Source of the DNA: an uncultured Pelagibacteraceae bacterium
GTDB taxonomy: Bacteria; Pseudomonadota; Alphaproteobacteria; Pelagibacterales; Pelagibacteraceae
Direction: 5' to 3'
Length of the DNA: 64,000 bases
Assembly: GCA_902576815.1 (NCBI GenBank)
Contig: CACGWQ010000004.1
Coordinates: 22,798 to 86,797 of the forward strand
This document shows, piece by piece, positions 50,731-62,568 of this stretch (positions are counted from its first letter, which is position 1; each line of letters starts with the position of its first letter). The translations under genes were made by a program, and so were the position numbers. The notes below the pieces were generated by a model. That model was not told the origin of the DNA. It saw nothing but the letters and a program-made list of their open reading frames with translations, and did not search any database.

Positions 50731-51360
50731 ATGGGCATTAAATACAAATTAAAGCTCAAAGACTTGAAATTTGAGTATTTAAAGGAATATTTCATTCCAT
50801 TCTTAAAATATTTCAAAAAAACAAAAAAAATCGAAAATTATTCCGATTTAAAAGAATTCATTCAAAAAAAATCTGCATGGGTAAGCCAAGTAACTCTTTA
50901 CGGTTACCTTAAAACTAGGATGGGAGCAAAATATGTCCTAATGTTTGAGGATGAGATATTTTTAGGTTCAATTAATAAAGCTAAATGGAATATTTATTCA
51001 ACTGCATTACAGGATTTAACTTTTTATACGATCTCATTTTTAAAAAATATAAGAAATCAGCATGATACTGAAAAAGCAAATGAAATTTATTTTGAAATTT
51101 TAGATAATGAACTTCAAAAAAATGAAATGCCAAAAGACATACATGAAAACGCAAAAAAAAATTTTCTTGAAAGATATGAAAAAATTAATTGGAATGAATA
51201 TCACGATTCATTACCATTTAACAGAAGCGCCCTATCATTATATGAATGGTCTCCAATCGCTGAAGAATTAAAATCTTTAGACAAAAAAATAGTTTTGAAT
51301 TCTATGATCTTAAAATGGGACAATGTTAAAAAAGAATTTATTGAATTAATAAATTTTTAA
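50731..51360 (+). CDS. conserved hypothetical protein (about 209 aa)
   Basis: Long ORF with non-random composition; no family recognised with confidence. Confidence 0.65.
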   Translation: MGIKYKLKLKDLKFEYLKEYFIPFLKYFKKTKKIENYSDLKEFIQKKSAWVSQVTLYGYLKTRMGAKYVLMFEDEIFLGSINKAKWNIYSTALQDLTFYTISFLKNIRNQHDTEKANEIYFEILDNELQKNEMPKDIHENAKKNFLERYEKINWNEYHDSLPFNRSALSLYEWSPIAEELKSLDKKIVLNSMILKWDNVKKEFIELINF

Positions 51361-53369
51361 GTATTTTTTCTATTTTCAACTAAACTTTTTACAACACTAG
51401 GATCTGCCAAGGTGGTTGTATCACCTAATTGATCATGTTCATTTGCTGCAATTTTTCTAAGTATTCTTCTCATAATTTTGCCCGATCTAGTCTTTGGAAG
51501 TCCAGGTGAAAATTGTATTAAATCTGGTGTTGCTATTGGACCAATTTGTTTTCTAACCCAAAGTTTTAAATCTCTCTCTAAATCTAAAGTCGACTTTTCT
51601 CCAACATTTAAAGTTACATAACAATATAAGCCATTACCTTTAATATCATGAGGATATCCAACTACAGCAGCTTCTGCTACTTTTGGATGAGCAACAAATG
51701 CACTTTCTATTTCAGCAGTTCCAAGGTTATGTCCTGAAACAATAATTACATCATCAACTCTTCCTGTGATCCAGTAATACCCATCCTTATCTCTTCTGCA
51801 CCCATCTCCTGTAAAATATTTTCCATCAAATTGAGAGAAGTAAGTATCAATAAATCTTTGGTGGTCTCCATAAACAGTTCGCATTTGACCTGGCCAAGAT
51901 TGTCCAATACATAAACGACCTTCAGCCTCACCTTTTAAAACTTTACCGTCTTTGTTAACTATCAATGGTTTGATCCCATAGAATGGTTTTGTTGCAGAAC
52001 CTGGTTTTAGGTTTATAGCTCCTGTTTGTGGACTAATTAATATTCCACCAGTTTCAGTTTGCCACCAGGTATCAACAATCGGACAATTAGAATCCCCAAC
52101 AGTTTTATAATACCATTCCCAGGCTTCCGGATTTATTGGTTCACCTACTGTTCCTAACAATTTTAGAGATTTTCTTGAAGTTTTTTTAACAGGCTTATCC
52201 CCCTCTCTCATTAAAGCTCTTATTGCTGTCGGAGCAGTATAAAAAATGTTAACTTTATACTTATCAACAATTTGCCACCACCTCGAACTGTCAGGATAAG
52301 TTGGAATTCCCTCGAACATTATTGTTGTTGCCCCATTTGATAATGGTCCATAAATAATATAACTATGACCAGTTACCCAACCAATATCAGCTGTACACCA
52401 ATAAATATCTTTAGGTTTATAATTGAATATATATTGATGGGTCATTGATGCATAAACCATATACCCGCCAGTTGTATGCATCACCCCTTTTGGTTTTCCT
52501 GTTGATCCTGAAGTATATAAAATAAATAAAGGGTCTTCTGCATTCATTTCTTCTGGCTCACACTTATTTGAAACTTTTTTTGTTAACTCGTGGTACCATA
52601 CATCTCTTCGTTCATCCCAATTTATTCTATTACCCGTTCTTTTGACCACTATACATTTTTTTACATTTGGACAATTTACTAAAGCTTCGTCTGCAATTGA
52701 TTTTAAAGGTATAATTTTTCCACCTCTTACTCCTTCATCGGCAGTAATTAAATAATCCGACTCACAATCATTTATTCTTCCAGAAATACTATCGGGAGAA
52801 AAGCCTCCAAATATTATTGAATGCACCGCACCTATTCTTGCACAAGCTAACATAGTGTATGCAAGTTCTGGTATCATAGTTAAATAAATTGTAACTCTGT
52901 CCCCTTTTTTAACTCCTAATTCTTTAAGTCCATTTGCAGCTTTAGAAACTTCTTTGTGTAATTCTTTATAAGAAATTTTCTTTTGAACTTTTGGATCATC
53001 ACCAACCCAAATTATAGCAGTCTTATCTTTATTCTTTTTTAAATGTCTATCAATACAATTTGCCGATGCATTAAGAGTACCATCGTAAAACCATTTTATC
53101 TTAACATCCGATTTACTATATTTAACATCTTTAATTTTTGTATATGGTTTTATCCAATTAATTCTTCTTCCTTCTTTTTTCCAAAATCCATCATTATCTT
53201 TTATAGAAACTTTATATTTTTTTTCATATTGCGATTTATTTACGAGAGCTTTGCTAATCCAGTCTTTCTTTGTTCTATATATAAGTTCTTTTTCTTGCTT
53301 TGGAGCTGAAGACTTTGACTTAGTTTTTCTTTTTGTGATTATTTTTTTCTTTCTTTTTTTTTTTGGCAT
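51357..53369 (-). CDS. acs: acetyl-CoA synthetase with Lys/Arg-rich N-terminal extension
   Basis: [52 protein letters not shown]. Confidence 0.97.
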   Translation of the reverse strand: MPKKKRKKKIITKRKTKSKSSAPKQEKELIYRTKKDWISKALVNKSQYEKKYKVSIKDNDGFWKKEGRRINWIKPYTKIKDVKYSKSDVKIKWFYDGTLNASANCIDRHLKKNKDKTAIIWVGDDPKVQKKISYKELHKEVSKAANGLKELGVKKGDRVTIYLTMIPELAYTMLACARIGAVHSIIFGGFSPDSISGRINDCESDYLITADEGVRGGKIIPLKSIADEALVNCPNVKKCIVVKRTGNRINWDERRDVWYHELTKKVSNKCEPEEMNAEDPLFILYTSGSTGKPKGVMHTTGGYMVYASMTHQYIFNYKPKDIYWCTADIGWVTGHSYIIYGPLSNGATTIMFEGIPTYPDSSRWWQIVDKYKVNIFYTAPTAIRALMREGDKPVKKTSRKSLKLLGTVGEPINPEAWEWYYKTVGDSNCPIVDTWWQTETGGILISPQTGAINLKPGSATKPFYGIKPLIVNKDGKVLKGEAEGRLCIGQSWPGQMRTVYGDHQRFIDTYFSQFDGKYFTGDGCRRDKDGYYWITGRVDDVIIVSGHNLGTAEIESAFVAHPKVAEAAVVGYPHDIKGNGLYCYVTLNVGEKSTLDLERDLKLWVRKQIGPIATPDLIQFSPGLPKTRSGKIMRRILRKIAANEHDQLGDTTTLADPSVVKSLVENRKNT

Positions 53370-53383
53370 GTATTATAAATTTT

Positions 53384-53797
53384 CTAGATACTACTCATCT
53401 TCAAAATAATTTTCCAGCATTTAGTGTCTATTGGCATGACAGACAGCCTGCTTTGTTTTATTAGTGCAATATCTTTTAAATCTTTATTGTTTTTAATATT
53501 TTCAAGAGAAACTGGTGATTTTAGTTTGCTTTTATACTTAACTTTTACTGCCACAAATCGCTTCTCTTTATCTGTTGGGTCAATAAAAGCTGTTTTAATT
53601 ACTTCAACAATCCCAACGATTTCTTTACCAATATTTGAATGGTAAAAAAAACAAAGATCACCCTTCTCCATTTTTTTTAAATTATTTGCAGCTTGATAAT
53701 TTCTAACTCCATCCCAGTCAACACCTTTTGGACCAACCTTTAATTGTTGATCTATCGACCAAACATTAGGCTCTGATTTGAGTAACCAATAGCTCAT
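53384..53797 (-). CDS. EVE domain-containing protein
   Basis: MSYWLLKSEPNVWSIDQQ…WDGVRNYQAANNLKKMEKGDLCFFYHS; start trimmed to ATG at 53797. Confidence 0.92.
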   Translation of the reverse strand: MSYWLLKSEPNVWSIDQQLKVGPKGVDWDGVRNYQAANNLKKMEKGDLCFFYHSNIGKEIVGIVEVIKTAFIDPTDKEKRFVAVKVKYKSKLKSPVSLENIKNNKDLKDIALIKQSRLSVMPIDTKCWKIILKMSSI

Positions 53798-53926
53798 AAG
53801 ATTAAGATTATAATACACATATATATACAAAGTTTAATTATTTATTTATTTTAGTTTGTCAAACCCCAAATTATCAAACAATTCAAACTACAATTTTAAA
53901 TATTTCTGATATTAATATTTATAAAA

Positions 53927-55042
53927 TTGCTAATGAAAAAAAATAAAAAAGGAATTTTATTTGTTATAGGATCTTATTATCCTGAAATTACTGGTGGAGG
54001 ATTACAGACATATCGTTTAGTTAAAGTTCTAAAAAAAAAATTTAAATGTTTTATTCTAACAACAACAAAAAACAAAAAAATATTAAACCAAAAAAATATT
54101 TATAGAATTAACTATAGCAATAATAAATTTTTAAAATTTTTTTTAGTTTTCGAAATTTTCATCTATTTATTTAAAATAAAAAATAAAATAGATGTTATTT
54201 ATTTGAGAGGTTTTACAACGAAAATTTTTATAATTATATTATTAGGAAAAATCTTTGGCAAAAAAATTATATATTCAGCAACCCGATATAGAGAAGACGA
54301 TATAAAAACTTTAAAATCACGCTTTCCAATCTTAATTATGATACTTAAACTTTGCGATAAAAATATATATATGAGCAATATTTTGAAACAAAATATAAGT
54401 AAAAAAATTAATAATTACTATTTGCCCAACTTTGTTGATAGATTAAGTTCAAAAAAAAAAAAAATAAATAAAATTCCAATTATAATTGCAGTTGGTTTTT
54501 TTTCAAAAATAAAGAATACAAAATTGACTTATTTAGTTTGGAAGAATTTATTTTTGAAAGGGTATAAATCAAAAATTATTTTTGTAGGTAAATATAATTC
54601 AGATTATTATCTTCAAGATAATGAAATTTATAGTTATATAATTAAAGACGCAAAAAAAAATTGCATTCAAGAATATTTGGAAATCAAGGGACAAGTTAAA
54701 AATATTAATAAATATTATCAAATATCTGATATTTTTGTTTTACCGTCTCAAACTGAAGGATTTGGTGGTTCAATAATTGAGGCGATGAGTTTTAAAAATG
54801 CTTCAATCGTCACAAATCTAAAGAAGATACATGATATTTATATTAATAATTATAATTGCTTAAAAATTAAAAAAAATTCATTTCAGGATTATTATTTAAA
54901 ATTGAAAAAATTGATAACAAATAAAGAGTTAAGAATAAAATTGTCAATTAACGGATATAATTTTGTAAAATCAAATTATTATATTAATTCAAAACAAAAC
55001 AAGAGATTTATATATAACTTGTTTGATCCAAAATATTTTTAG
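53927..55042 (+). CDS. GT4-type glycosyltransferase
   Basis: GSYYPEITGGGLQTYRLVKVL … ISDIFVLPSQTEGFGGSIIEAMSF. Confidence 0.92.
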   Translation: MLMKKNKKGILFVIGSYYPEITGGGLQTYRLVKVLKKKFKCFILTTTKNKKILNQKNIYRINYSNNKFLKFFLVFEIFIYLFKIKNKIDVIYLRGFTTKIFIIILLGKIFGKKIIYSATRYREDDIKTLKSRFPILIMILKLCDKNIYMSNILKQNISKKINNYYLPNFVDRLSSKKKKINKIPIIIAVGFFSKIKNTKLTYLVWKNLFLKGYKSKIIFVGKYNSDYYLQDNEIYSYIIKDAKKNCIQEYLEIKGQVKNINKYYQISDIFVLPSQTEGFGGSIIEAMSFKNASIVTNLKKIHDIYINNYNCLKIKKNSFQDYYLKLKKLITNKELRIKLSINGYNFVKSNYYINSKQNKRFIYNLFDPKYF

Positions 55043-55051
55043 GCTAATAAA

Positions 55052-56128
55052 TTAATCTAAAGTTACCCCCGGACCTTTTAAAAACTTAGCATTTTCATCA
55101 AGAGGTAGTCTTGGGCTTGTTGCCAACTCTAAATTATCAAATTGCTTATTTTTAAATTTCTCTAATCCAACCATTGCAATCATAGCCGCATTATCCCCAC
55201 ATAACTTTAGGTCAGGAAATATTGATTTAAAATTATTCTCTTCACTTACCTTCTTCAATTTATTTCTAATTCCACTATTTGCAGCAACACCACCGGCGAC
55301 AACAAAATTATATTTATTGGTAGTATTTATTTTCTTAAATCTTTTAAATGCCTCTTTAGTTTTTACATATAATATTTCCTCTATCGTTTTCTGAAATGAA
55401 GCAGCAAGATCAAATTTTTCTTGTTCATTTTTTATCTCTCTTGATGTTCTCAAAATAGCAGTTTTAAGTCCTGCAAATGATAAGTTGCAACCACCTTTAT
55501 TTAGAATAGGTTTAGGAAGTTTAAATTTATTAGGATTACCTCTTTTTGCAAATTCCTCTAGTTTAGGACCACCAGGAAATTCTATCCCTAAAATCTTTGC
55601 TGTTTTATCATAAGCTTCTCCTAAAGCATCATCAATAGTTGTACCTAATCTTTCGTACTCTCCTAACCCGTTTACAATTAAATACTGAGAATGACCTCCA
55701 GATATTAGCAAAAGTAAATATGGATATCTTAATTTTGTATGTAATTTTGGACTAAGCGCATGTCCTTCCAAGTGATTAATACCAATGAAAGGAACTTTTA
55801 AAGCAGATGCCATTCCCTTTGCAAAATTTAAACCAACGCTAAGACATATTATTAAGCCAGGACCAGATGTACATGCTATCCCAGAAATTTCATTAATCTT
55901 CACATTACTTTCCAAAATAGCTTTATTTGCAATTAAATTTATCTTTTCTAAATGTGATCTAGCAGCGAGCTCAGGTACAACTCCACCAAATTCTTTATGA
56001 ATATCAAATTGACTAGATATTACATTTGATAATATTTTCGGTATATCATCATCGCTATCTTGAACTAATGCTACAGCAGTTTCATCACAACTTGTCTCTA
56101 TTCCTAGAATTATTGATTTTTTGGTCAT
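55052..56128 (-). CDS. tsaD: tRNA N6-threonylcarbamoyladenosine synthase TsaD
   Basis: ILGIETSCDETAVALV, NHLEGHALS, LLISGGHSQY. Confidence 0.98.
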   Translation of the reverse strand: MTKKSIILGIETSCDETAVALVQDSDDDIPKILSNVISSQFDIHKEFGGVVPELAARSHLEKINLIANKAILESNVKINEISGIACTSGPGLIICLSVGLNFAKGMASALKVPFIGINHLEGHALSPKLHTKLRYPYLLLLISGGHSQYLIVNGLGEYERLGTTIDDALGEAYDKTAKILGIEFPGGPKLEEFAKRGNPNKFKLPKPILNKGGCNLSFAGLKTAILRTSREIKNEQEKFDLAASFQKTIEEILYVKTKEAFKRFKKINTTNKYNFVVAGGVAANSGIRNKLKKVSEENNFKSIFPDLKLCGDNAAMIAMVGLEKFKNKQFDNLELATSPRLPLDENAKFLKGPGVTLD

Positions 56129-56188
56129 AAATTTATTTTTTTATAATTATTACAATTATTCTATAAGATTGTAATAAAAATAAGTTTT

Positions 56189-57100
56189 ATGAAAAAAAAT
56201 ACTTTAATAATTGGAACACGAAGTAGCAAGTTAGCATTAATTTATGCGGAAAAAGTAAAAAAAGAATTAGGTAAAATATTTCCAAATGAAATAAAACTAA
56301 AAAAAATATTAACAACTGGTGACCAAAAACAAGACCAAAGGTTATCAGATATAGGTGGCAAAGGATTATTTGCAGAACAAATTGAAAAAGAATTACTTAA
56401 TAATAACATTGATGTCGCCGTGCATGCATTAAAAGACATGCCAACAATTGAAACAAAAAGCCTTTTTACAAATAATTTTTTAAAAAGAAACTCACCAAAG
56501 GAAATACTAATAAGTAGAAACAATACTAAATTTGACGATCTAGCTACTGGCTCTGTAATTGGTACTTCTTCCTTTAGAAGAGAATTTCAATTAAAAAAAA
56601 AGAGATCTGATTTAAAATATAAGTTAATCAGAGGAAATGTAGATACTAGAATTCAAAAATTAGAAAATGGTGAGTTTGATGCAATACTACTTTCTAAAGC
56701 TGGTATAGACTCATTAAAAATACAAGAAAAAATTACCCAAGAATTTAGTGTTGAGGAGCTTATACCTTGTGCTGGGCAGGGAATTATCGCAATACAGTGT
56801 AAAAAAGATGATAGTGATATTATAGATATGCTAGAAAAAATTAATGATGTTGATACTCGAATTGTAGCAAATGCTGAAAGAGAAGTTTTAAAAGTTCTAG
56901 AGGGAGATTGTGAAACTGCAATAGGTGTATTTGCGAAAATAATTGGTGAAAAAGTGGACTTAGCAACTGAGCTCTTTTCTGTAGATGGAAAGCAGAGATA
57001 TTTTATTAGAGAAATAGTAAAAAAAGATAAAATAGAAACTGCTAGTAGAATGATTGGAGAAAAGCTTAAATTACAATCAAAAGGTTCTTATAAAAATTAA
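56189..57100 (+). CDS. hemC: hydroxymethylbilane synthase
   Basis: IGTRSSKLALIYAEKV, VHALKDMPT, IGTSSFRRE, LEGDCETAIGVFA. Confidence 0.97.
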   Translation: MKKNTLIIGTRSSKLALIYAEKVKKELGKIFPNEIKLKKILTTGDQKQDQRLSDIGGKGLFAEQIEKELLNNNIDVAVHALKDMPTIETKSLFTNNFLKRNSPKEILISRNNTKFDDLATGSVIGTSSFRREFQLKKKRSDLKYKLIRGNVDTRIQKLENGEFDAILLSKAGIDSLKIQEKITQEFSVEELIPCAGQGIIAIQCKKDDSDIIDMLEKINDVDTRIVANAEREVLKVLEGDCETAIGVFAKIIGEKVDLATELFSVDGKQRYFIREIVKKDKIETASRMIGEKLKLQSKGSYKN

Positions 57101-57101
57101 A

Positions 57102-57800
57102 ATGCATATTTTATTAACCAGACCATTAGACGATTGTAAAGAATTAATTTTAAAATTTACTTCGATGAAACATAAAGTTTCACATTTACCTTTGTTGCAA
57201 ATAAAAAAAATAGAAACACATGAAATAGATTTTAGCCAATTCAAAGGTGTTATTTTCACGAGCGCCAATTCTTTAAAAAATTTAAATATTTCAAAAATAG
57301 ATAAGAAAATAATTTGTTTTTGTGTTGGTCTTGCAACAGAGAGAAAGGCAAAAGAAGTAGGATTTCAAAATATTTTCTGCGCTGAAGGTAACGTAAATAA
57401 TCTTAAAGAATTAATTTTACAAAACTTTGACCCAAAGATTGGACCAATGGCCTACATTAGTGGAGAAATTATTTCTTATAATCTTGATCAAGACTTAATT
57501 TTAGAAAACTATGTTATCAAGAGAATTATAAATTATACTGCAATACCCAATGAAAATTTAAGTGACGATTTTTTAAAAGATATTAAATCTTCTGTGCCAG
57601 AAATTGTTTACATATATTCTGAAAATAGTGCGAAGACATTTTTTACATTAATAAAAAAATATAATTTAGATAATATTTGGATGGAAACTAACCTAATGTG
57701 TATGGGCGAAAAAGCATCATCAGCATTGAATGACATAAAATGGAAAAAAATTTTTCTTTTTAACCCTGGTGAAGAGGAGTTTTTGCTATATAAAATTTAA
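57102..57800 (+). CDS. hemD: uroporphyrinogen-III synthase
   Basis: ILLTRPLDDC, GVIFTSANSLK; follows hemC; start trimmed to 57102. Confidence 0.85.
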   Translation: MHILLTRPLDDCKELILKFTSMKHKVSHLPLLQIKKIETHEIDFSQFKGVIFTSANSLKNLNISKIDKKIICFCVGLATERKAKEVGFQNIFCAEGNVNNLKELILQNFDPKIGPMAYISGEIISYNLDQDLILENYVIKRIINYTAIPNENLSDDFLKDIKSSVPEIVYIYSENSAKTFFTLIKKYNLDNIWMETNLMCMGEKASSALNDIKWKKIFLFNPGEEEFLLYKI

Positions 57801-57802
57801 AA

Positions 57803-58888
57803 ATGGACGTTTTAAATAAACTAAATGAGTTATTTTTATCTGTTTGGAAGCAGGGGATCCTTGGGGTAGATTTCTTTCAGATAATAGTAGGTCTTGGAAT
57901 ATTTGTATTATTTTTAATATTTAGAGGTCTAATCAGCAAACTTGTAATAAAAAAATTGGAATTAATTTCAAAAAGAACAACTAATAAATTAGATGATACG
58001 TTTGTAAAATCCATGGAAGGTCCTGCCAGGTTTCTTCCAATTGTGCTCGGTGTCTTTTTTGCTAGTTACTATATGTCATTTGATAATGAGACTAGGGGTT
58101 TCATAGATAACGTTAACAGAACTCTAATAACAATTTTAATATTTTGGATAATTCATCAAATAATTGAACCAATATCATATATTTTAAGTGGATTAGATAA
58201 AGTTCTTACAAAAGAATTAATAGGCTGGATTATAAAGTCTCTTAAAATTTTAATTTTTATTTTAGGCGCAGCAGCTGTTCTTGAGTTATGGGGAATTAAA
58301 ATTGGACCAATAATTGCAGGGTTAGGTTTATTTGGAGTAGCAGTAGCATTAGGCGCTCAGGATTTATTTAAAAATTTAATCTCCGGAATTTTAGTTTTAG
58401 TTGAAAAAAGATTTAGAATTGGTGATTGGATTAAAGTTGAGGGAGTTATCGAAGGGGTTGTTGAGAACATTGGCTTCAGATCAACTGTTATAAGAAAATT
58501 TGATAAATCACTAGCAATTATTCCTAATTTTCAATTTGCAGAAAATGCAGTGATTAATAACACAAGAAAAACTAACTGGGCTATTAGTTGGATAATAACT
58601 CTTCAATATGACACTACAATTGATCAATTGAAAACAATAAGAGATGAGATTGAACATCATATAAATAAAGGTGACGATTACGACCAATCTGTAGGAGTTG
58701 CTGTAAGAATAGATAAGTTTTCAGATAGTTCGATTGATATGTATGTTAGATGTTTTACAAAAACAAATAGTTGGACTAATTATTTACAAGTAAAAGAAAA
58801 TTTGGCACTTGAAATAAAAAAAATTGTTGAAGGTAAGGGAGCTGCTTTTGCATTTCCAAGTCAGTCTATTTATGTTGAAAAAAAATGA
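57803..58888 (+). CDS. MscS-family mechanosensitive channel
   Basis: GLGLFGVAVALGAQDLFKNLISGILVLVEKRFRIGDWIKVEGVIEGVVENIGFRST. Confidence 0.95.
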   Translation: MDVLNKLNELFLSVWKQGILGVDFFQIIVGLGIFVLFLIFRGLISKLVIKKLELISKRTTNKLDDTFVKSMEGPARFLPIVLGVFFASYYMSFDNETRGFIDNVNRTLITILIFWIIHQIIEPISYILSGLDKVLTKELIGWIIKSLKILIFILGAAAVLELWGIKIGPIIAGLGLFGVAVALGAQDLFKNLISGILVLVEKRFRIGDWIKVEGVIEGVVENIGFRSTVIRKFDKSLAIIPNFQFAENAVINNTRKTNWAISWIITLQYDTTIDQLKTIRDEIEHHINKGDDYDQSVGVAVRIDKFSDSSIDMYVRCFTKTNSWTNYLQVKENLALEIKKIVEGKGAAFAFPSQSIYVEKK

Positions 58889-59175
58889 TTGCTATATTTT
58901 ATTTAGCTCTTCAAATTTTAAAACTTTATTCATATGTTGTAATTGCCAATGTCGTTACAAGTTGGTTGGTCGCTTTTAATGTACTAAATACAAGCAATCG
59001 GTTTGTATATTTAATATTAGATTTCACTTATAAAATGACAGAGCCGATTTTAATGAGAATAAGAAGATTTTTACCTAACCTTGGTGCTTTTGATATTTCT
59101 CCTATCGTGCTTCTTTTGTTGATATGGTTCATAGAAATGTGTATGAAACTCTACATTGCACCACTAATATTTTAA
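58885..59175 (+). CDS. YggT family membrane protein
   Basis: YSYVVIANVVTSWLVAFNVLN…TEPILMRIRRFLPNLGAFDISPIVLLLLI. Confidence 0.93.
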   Translation: MIAIFYLALQILKLYSYVVIANVVTSWLVAFNVLNTSNRFVYLILDFTYKMTEPILMRIRRFLPNLGAFDISPIVLLLLIWFIEMCMKLYIAPLIF

Positions 59176-59178
59176 TTA

Positions 59179-60024
59179 ATGATTTTAATTGATGGAAAAA
59201 AAGCTGCTGCTGATTTAAGAGAAGAGCTCAAAAAAGAAGTCTTATTTTTAAAGGATAAGCACAATAAAGTACCAGGTTTAACAGTCATATTGATTGGTGA
59301 TTTAGCACCTAGTCAAATTTATGTTAGAAATAAAGAGAAATCTGCCAATGAAGTAGGTCTTAAATCAGAGGTGATTAGATACCCTGACAGTGTTGAAGAA
59401 AGTGAAGTTTTAAAAAAAATCGATGAACTTAATAATGATGATTCTGTTTCAGGAATTTTAGTTCAGCTACCACTTCCAAAGCATATAGATAAACAAAAAG
59501 TTATAGAGGCAATTTTGCCAGAGAAAGATGTAGATGGATTTCATCCAATGAATGTTGGCAATCTATCTTCAGGTTATGAAAGTTCTATTCCATGCACTCC
59601 TCTAGGTTGTTATTTATTAATAAAAAAAATTGAACCAAACCTTAATGGAAAAAAAGCCGTAATTGTTGGAAGATCAAACTTAAATGGTAAGCCAATGACA
59701 CAGTTGCTGTTAAAAGAAAATTGCACGGTTACAATTACTCATTCGAAAACAAATGATCTTAAGGATGAATGTTTAAAAGGTGACATTATAGTTGCTGCAG
59801 TCGGAATCCCTGAGCTTGTAAAGGGTGATTGGGTGAAAAAAGATGCAATTGTGATTGATGTTGGAATTAATAAAACTGAAAATGGCCTAGTTGGCGATGT
59901 TGCATTTGATGAAGTATCAAAAGTTGCAAAAGCTTTAACTCCAGTTCCAGGTGGAGTTGGACCTATGACTATTGCATGTTTGCTTAAAAATACAATCGAG
60001 TGCTTTAAAAGAGCGAATAAATAA
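59179..60024 (+). CDS. folD: FolD methylene-THF dehydrogenase/cyclohydrolase
   Basis: SGILVQLPLPKHID, PEKDVDGFHP, PCTPLGCY, VPGGVGPMTIACL. Confidence 0.98.
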   Translation: MILIDGKKAAADLREELKKEVLFLKDKHNKVPGLTVILIGDLAPSQIYVRNKEKSANEVGLKSEVIRYPDSVEESEVLKKIDELNNDDSVSGILVQLPLPKHIDKQKVIEAILPEKDVDGFHPMNVGNLSSGYESSIPCTPLGCYLLIKKIEPNLNGKKAVIVGRSNLNGKPMTQLLLKENCTVTITHSKTNDLKDECLKGDIIVAAVGIPELVKGDWVKKDAIVIDVGINKTENGLVGDVAFDEVSKVAKALTPVPGGVGPMTIACLLKNTIECFKRANK

Positions 60025-60030
60025 AATATA

Positions 60031-62568
60031 CTATTGATTTCTTATTAATGGATAAACTTTAGGACTTAAGTATTTAAGATTAGTTAGCATAATTAAAATC
60101 AAGGTCACAATTCCTATAGAGGCACCAAGGTAAATTAAAACTTCAAAATCAAATTGCCAAACTAATTCAAAAATATTCTCCATAATAAATTTTGATCCTA
60201 TTACTGCAAAAAAAATTGCAATTAATATTACCGACGTAAAAATAATTATAAATTCTATCAAAGACGAAAATATAATTTCTTTTTTTGAAAAACCTAAAAT
60301 TTTAAATACAAGATTTTGGTACTCTTTTACTTTTCCTTGGACCATTATAGCACTTGAGATAACAATCAATCCAATTATAATTGTTACACCAGAAATTAGG
60401 GTTACAGCTATGAAAACTTTATTCAAAACTGATGTTACTTTGTTTAAGTAATCAGCAATTTTTATCATAGACAAACTCGGTAATACTTCTAACATTTTGA
60501 TTTCATCAAAATTATCTGGATTTTTAAACTTAGCAGTTGCTAAATATTCATGAGGAATTTTTTTTGCAAATTGTGGATTAAATAACATGGCAAAATTAAT
60601 ACTCAGATCACGATAATCAACTTCTCTAAAATTAACTATTTCTCCATCAATTTCTCTGCCATAAATGTTTAAAGTAAAAATATCTCCCAACTCAATATTA
60701 AAATCTTTAGCCACTTTTGCATCAAGTGATATCTGTAGTTGGCTAGGTTTAGATAAATCCCACCATTCTCCTTTTAAAATTGGGTTGTCTTTAGGTATAT
60801 TCTCAACCCAAGAAGATCTTCTTTCACTTCCAATTACCCAATAACTATCATTATCTGGTTTAATATATCTATTTGGATTGACACCATTAATTTTTACTAT
60901 TCCGGAAGAAACCATAGGCACTATTTCAATATTCGCATCAGGGTTCATTTTGTAAACACCTTGTTCAAATTTTTTCTTTTCACCTTTTTGAATTCCAACA
61001 AAAAAATAATCAGGTGCAATATCTGGAATAGATCTTGCAATTTCTCTTTTAAAATTTGTTCCAACTAAAGCTAAAGTTAATAATAAAGTTACACCTAAGC
61101 CTAAAGACATAATTGTGATAGGAGTGATACTTTTTGTTTGAGTTATATTTTTTATCGATACTTTTAAAGAGATATTTGCAATAAAATTAAACTTTTTCAG
61201 TAAATAAATTATAACTTTCGAAAGTAAAAAAAATACAATTAGACATACAAAAAAAGCCAGAAAATAACCCAAACTATAAGAAGGCCTTTCAGATCCTAGT
61301 GTAAACAATAAAACTAAAAATGATAACAAGATAAAACTAAAAATAACTGACTTTTTTGAGTAATAAAATTGTAGGTTTTGGAATACATTTCTAAATAGGT
61401 TTGATGCTTTAACTTGATCAATTGAACTTATTGTTGGAATAGAAAAAATTATAAGAACTAACAAACCAACAATAAATATTTTTATAAAATTAATTAAAGA
61501 GAATTTTGGATAAACATTTAATCCCAACCCATCAGATAAATATTTATCTGCAATTGGTACAATTAAAAAACTTGAGCCATAAGAAATTACAGTAATAATA
61601 AATAATAATATTAATAATTGAAGATAATAAAGTGTTTTTATATTCCCTGAATAAAATCCTACAGCTTTTCTTACAGCTATAGACATATTATTCTGGTTTA
61701 TAAATGACAATAATGTATTAGCGATACCTATTCCAGCAATTAACATTGCACTAATTGAAACTAAAGAGAGAAACTGTGAAAAATTATTAATTATCCTTTT
61801 TAAGCCACTAGCTGAATTTTCTGGAAATCTAAGTTTTACTTTTTGGTCATCTTTAAAAATATCTTTGATCTTACTTTCTATTTTTTCTGGATCATCACTT
61901 GGTTTAAACTTTACTTTATATTCATAATTTAAAAAACTACCTATTCCATTTAGTTTTAGTATCTCCAAAGTTTGTTTTCCTGCTAATGCCCAATCTCCAA
62001 AAGCTACAAACCCACTGACATCAGGTACAGATTTTATAATTCCAACAACTATGAAACTTTGATCTTGTACCTTAACTTTGTCGTTTATTTTTATCTTTAA
62101 AGTTTTTGATAAACTTTCATTAATCAAAATTGTCTTGGGTTCATTTTGCATTCTTTCATAAGCATCTTCCGGCTCATAAACAACTTCACCGTATAACGGG
62201 TATTTTTTATCAACTGTTTTAATTCTTGTAAATAATGATTTATTTTTTTTTCTGCCTGTCGTAGAAAGCATTGTACTGAACTCTATCATTTGTGAGACAG
62301 TTGAAAATTCCTTTACTTCATTGACTAAATTAAGATCCCCCTGATTACGGTTGTAATCGATTTCGAGATCTCCACCCAAAAGAGTTTTTGCATTATCATT
62401 AAGCTCTTTTTTTAAACTATCTTCGATTGTAAAGATAGCACTCAAAATAAAAAGACTGATAAACAGCGTTACAATAATGCTTGAAATTTTTTTATAATTT
62501 CTGCTTAAATCCCTTAAAGCATATTTAAATATTAAACTTAACTCCGAAGGATTATTTAATTTTTCCAT
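60031..62568 (-). CDS. ABC transporter permease, FtsX/YbbP-like
   Basis: Two FtsX-type cores, 845 aa; next to YbbA-like ATPase. Confidence 0.92.
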   Translation of the reverse strand: MEKLNNPSELSLIFKYALRDLSRNYKKISSIIVTLFISLFILSAIFTIEDSLKKELNDNAKTLLGGDLEIDYNRNQGDLNLVNEVKEFSTVSQMIEFSTMLSTTGRKKNKSLFTRIKTVDKKYPLYGEVVYEPEDAYERMQNEPKTILINESLSKTLKIKINDKVKVQDQSFIVVGIIKSVPDVSGFVAFGDWALAGKQTLEILKLNGIGSFLNYEYKVKFKPSDDPEKIESKIKDIFKDDQKVKLRFPENSASGLKRIINNFSQFLSLVSISAMLIAGIGIANTLLSFINQNNMSIAVRKAVGFYSGNIKTLYYLQLLILLFIITVISYGSSFLIVPIADKYLSDGLGLNVYPKFSLINFIKIFIVGLLVLIIFSIPTISSIDQVKASNLFRNVFQNLQFYYSKKSVIFSFILLSFLVLLFTLGSERPSYSLGYFLAFFVCLIVFFLLSKVIIYLLKKFNFIANISLKVSIKNITQTKSITPITIMSLGLGVTLLLTLALVGTNFKREIARSIPDIAPDYFFVGIQKGEKKKFEQGVYKMNPDANIEIVPMVSSGIVKINGVNPNRYIKPDNDSYWVIGSERRSSWVENIPKDNPILKGEWWDLSKPSQLQISLDAKVAKDFNIELGDIFTLNIYGREIDGEIVNFREVDYRDLSINFAMLFNPQFAKKIPHEYLATAKFKNPDNFDEIKMLEVLPSLSMIKIADYLNKVTSVLNKVFIAVTLISGVTIIIGLIVISSAIMVQGKVKEYQNLVFKILGFSKKEIIFSSLIEFIIIFTSVILIAIFFAVIGSKFIMENIFELVWQFDFEVLIYLGASIGIVTLILIMLTNLKYLSPKVYPLIRNQ

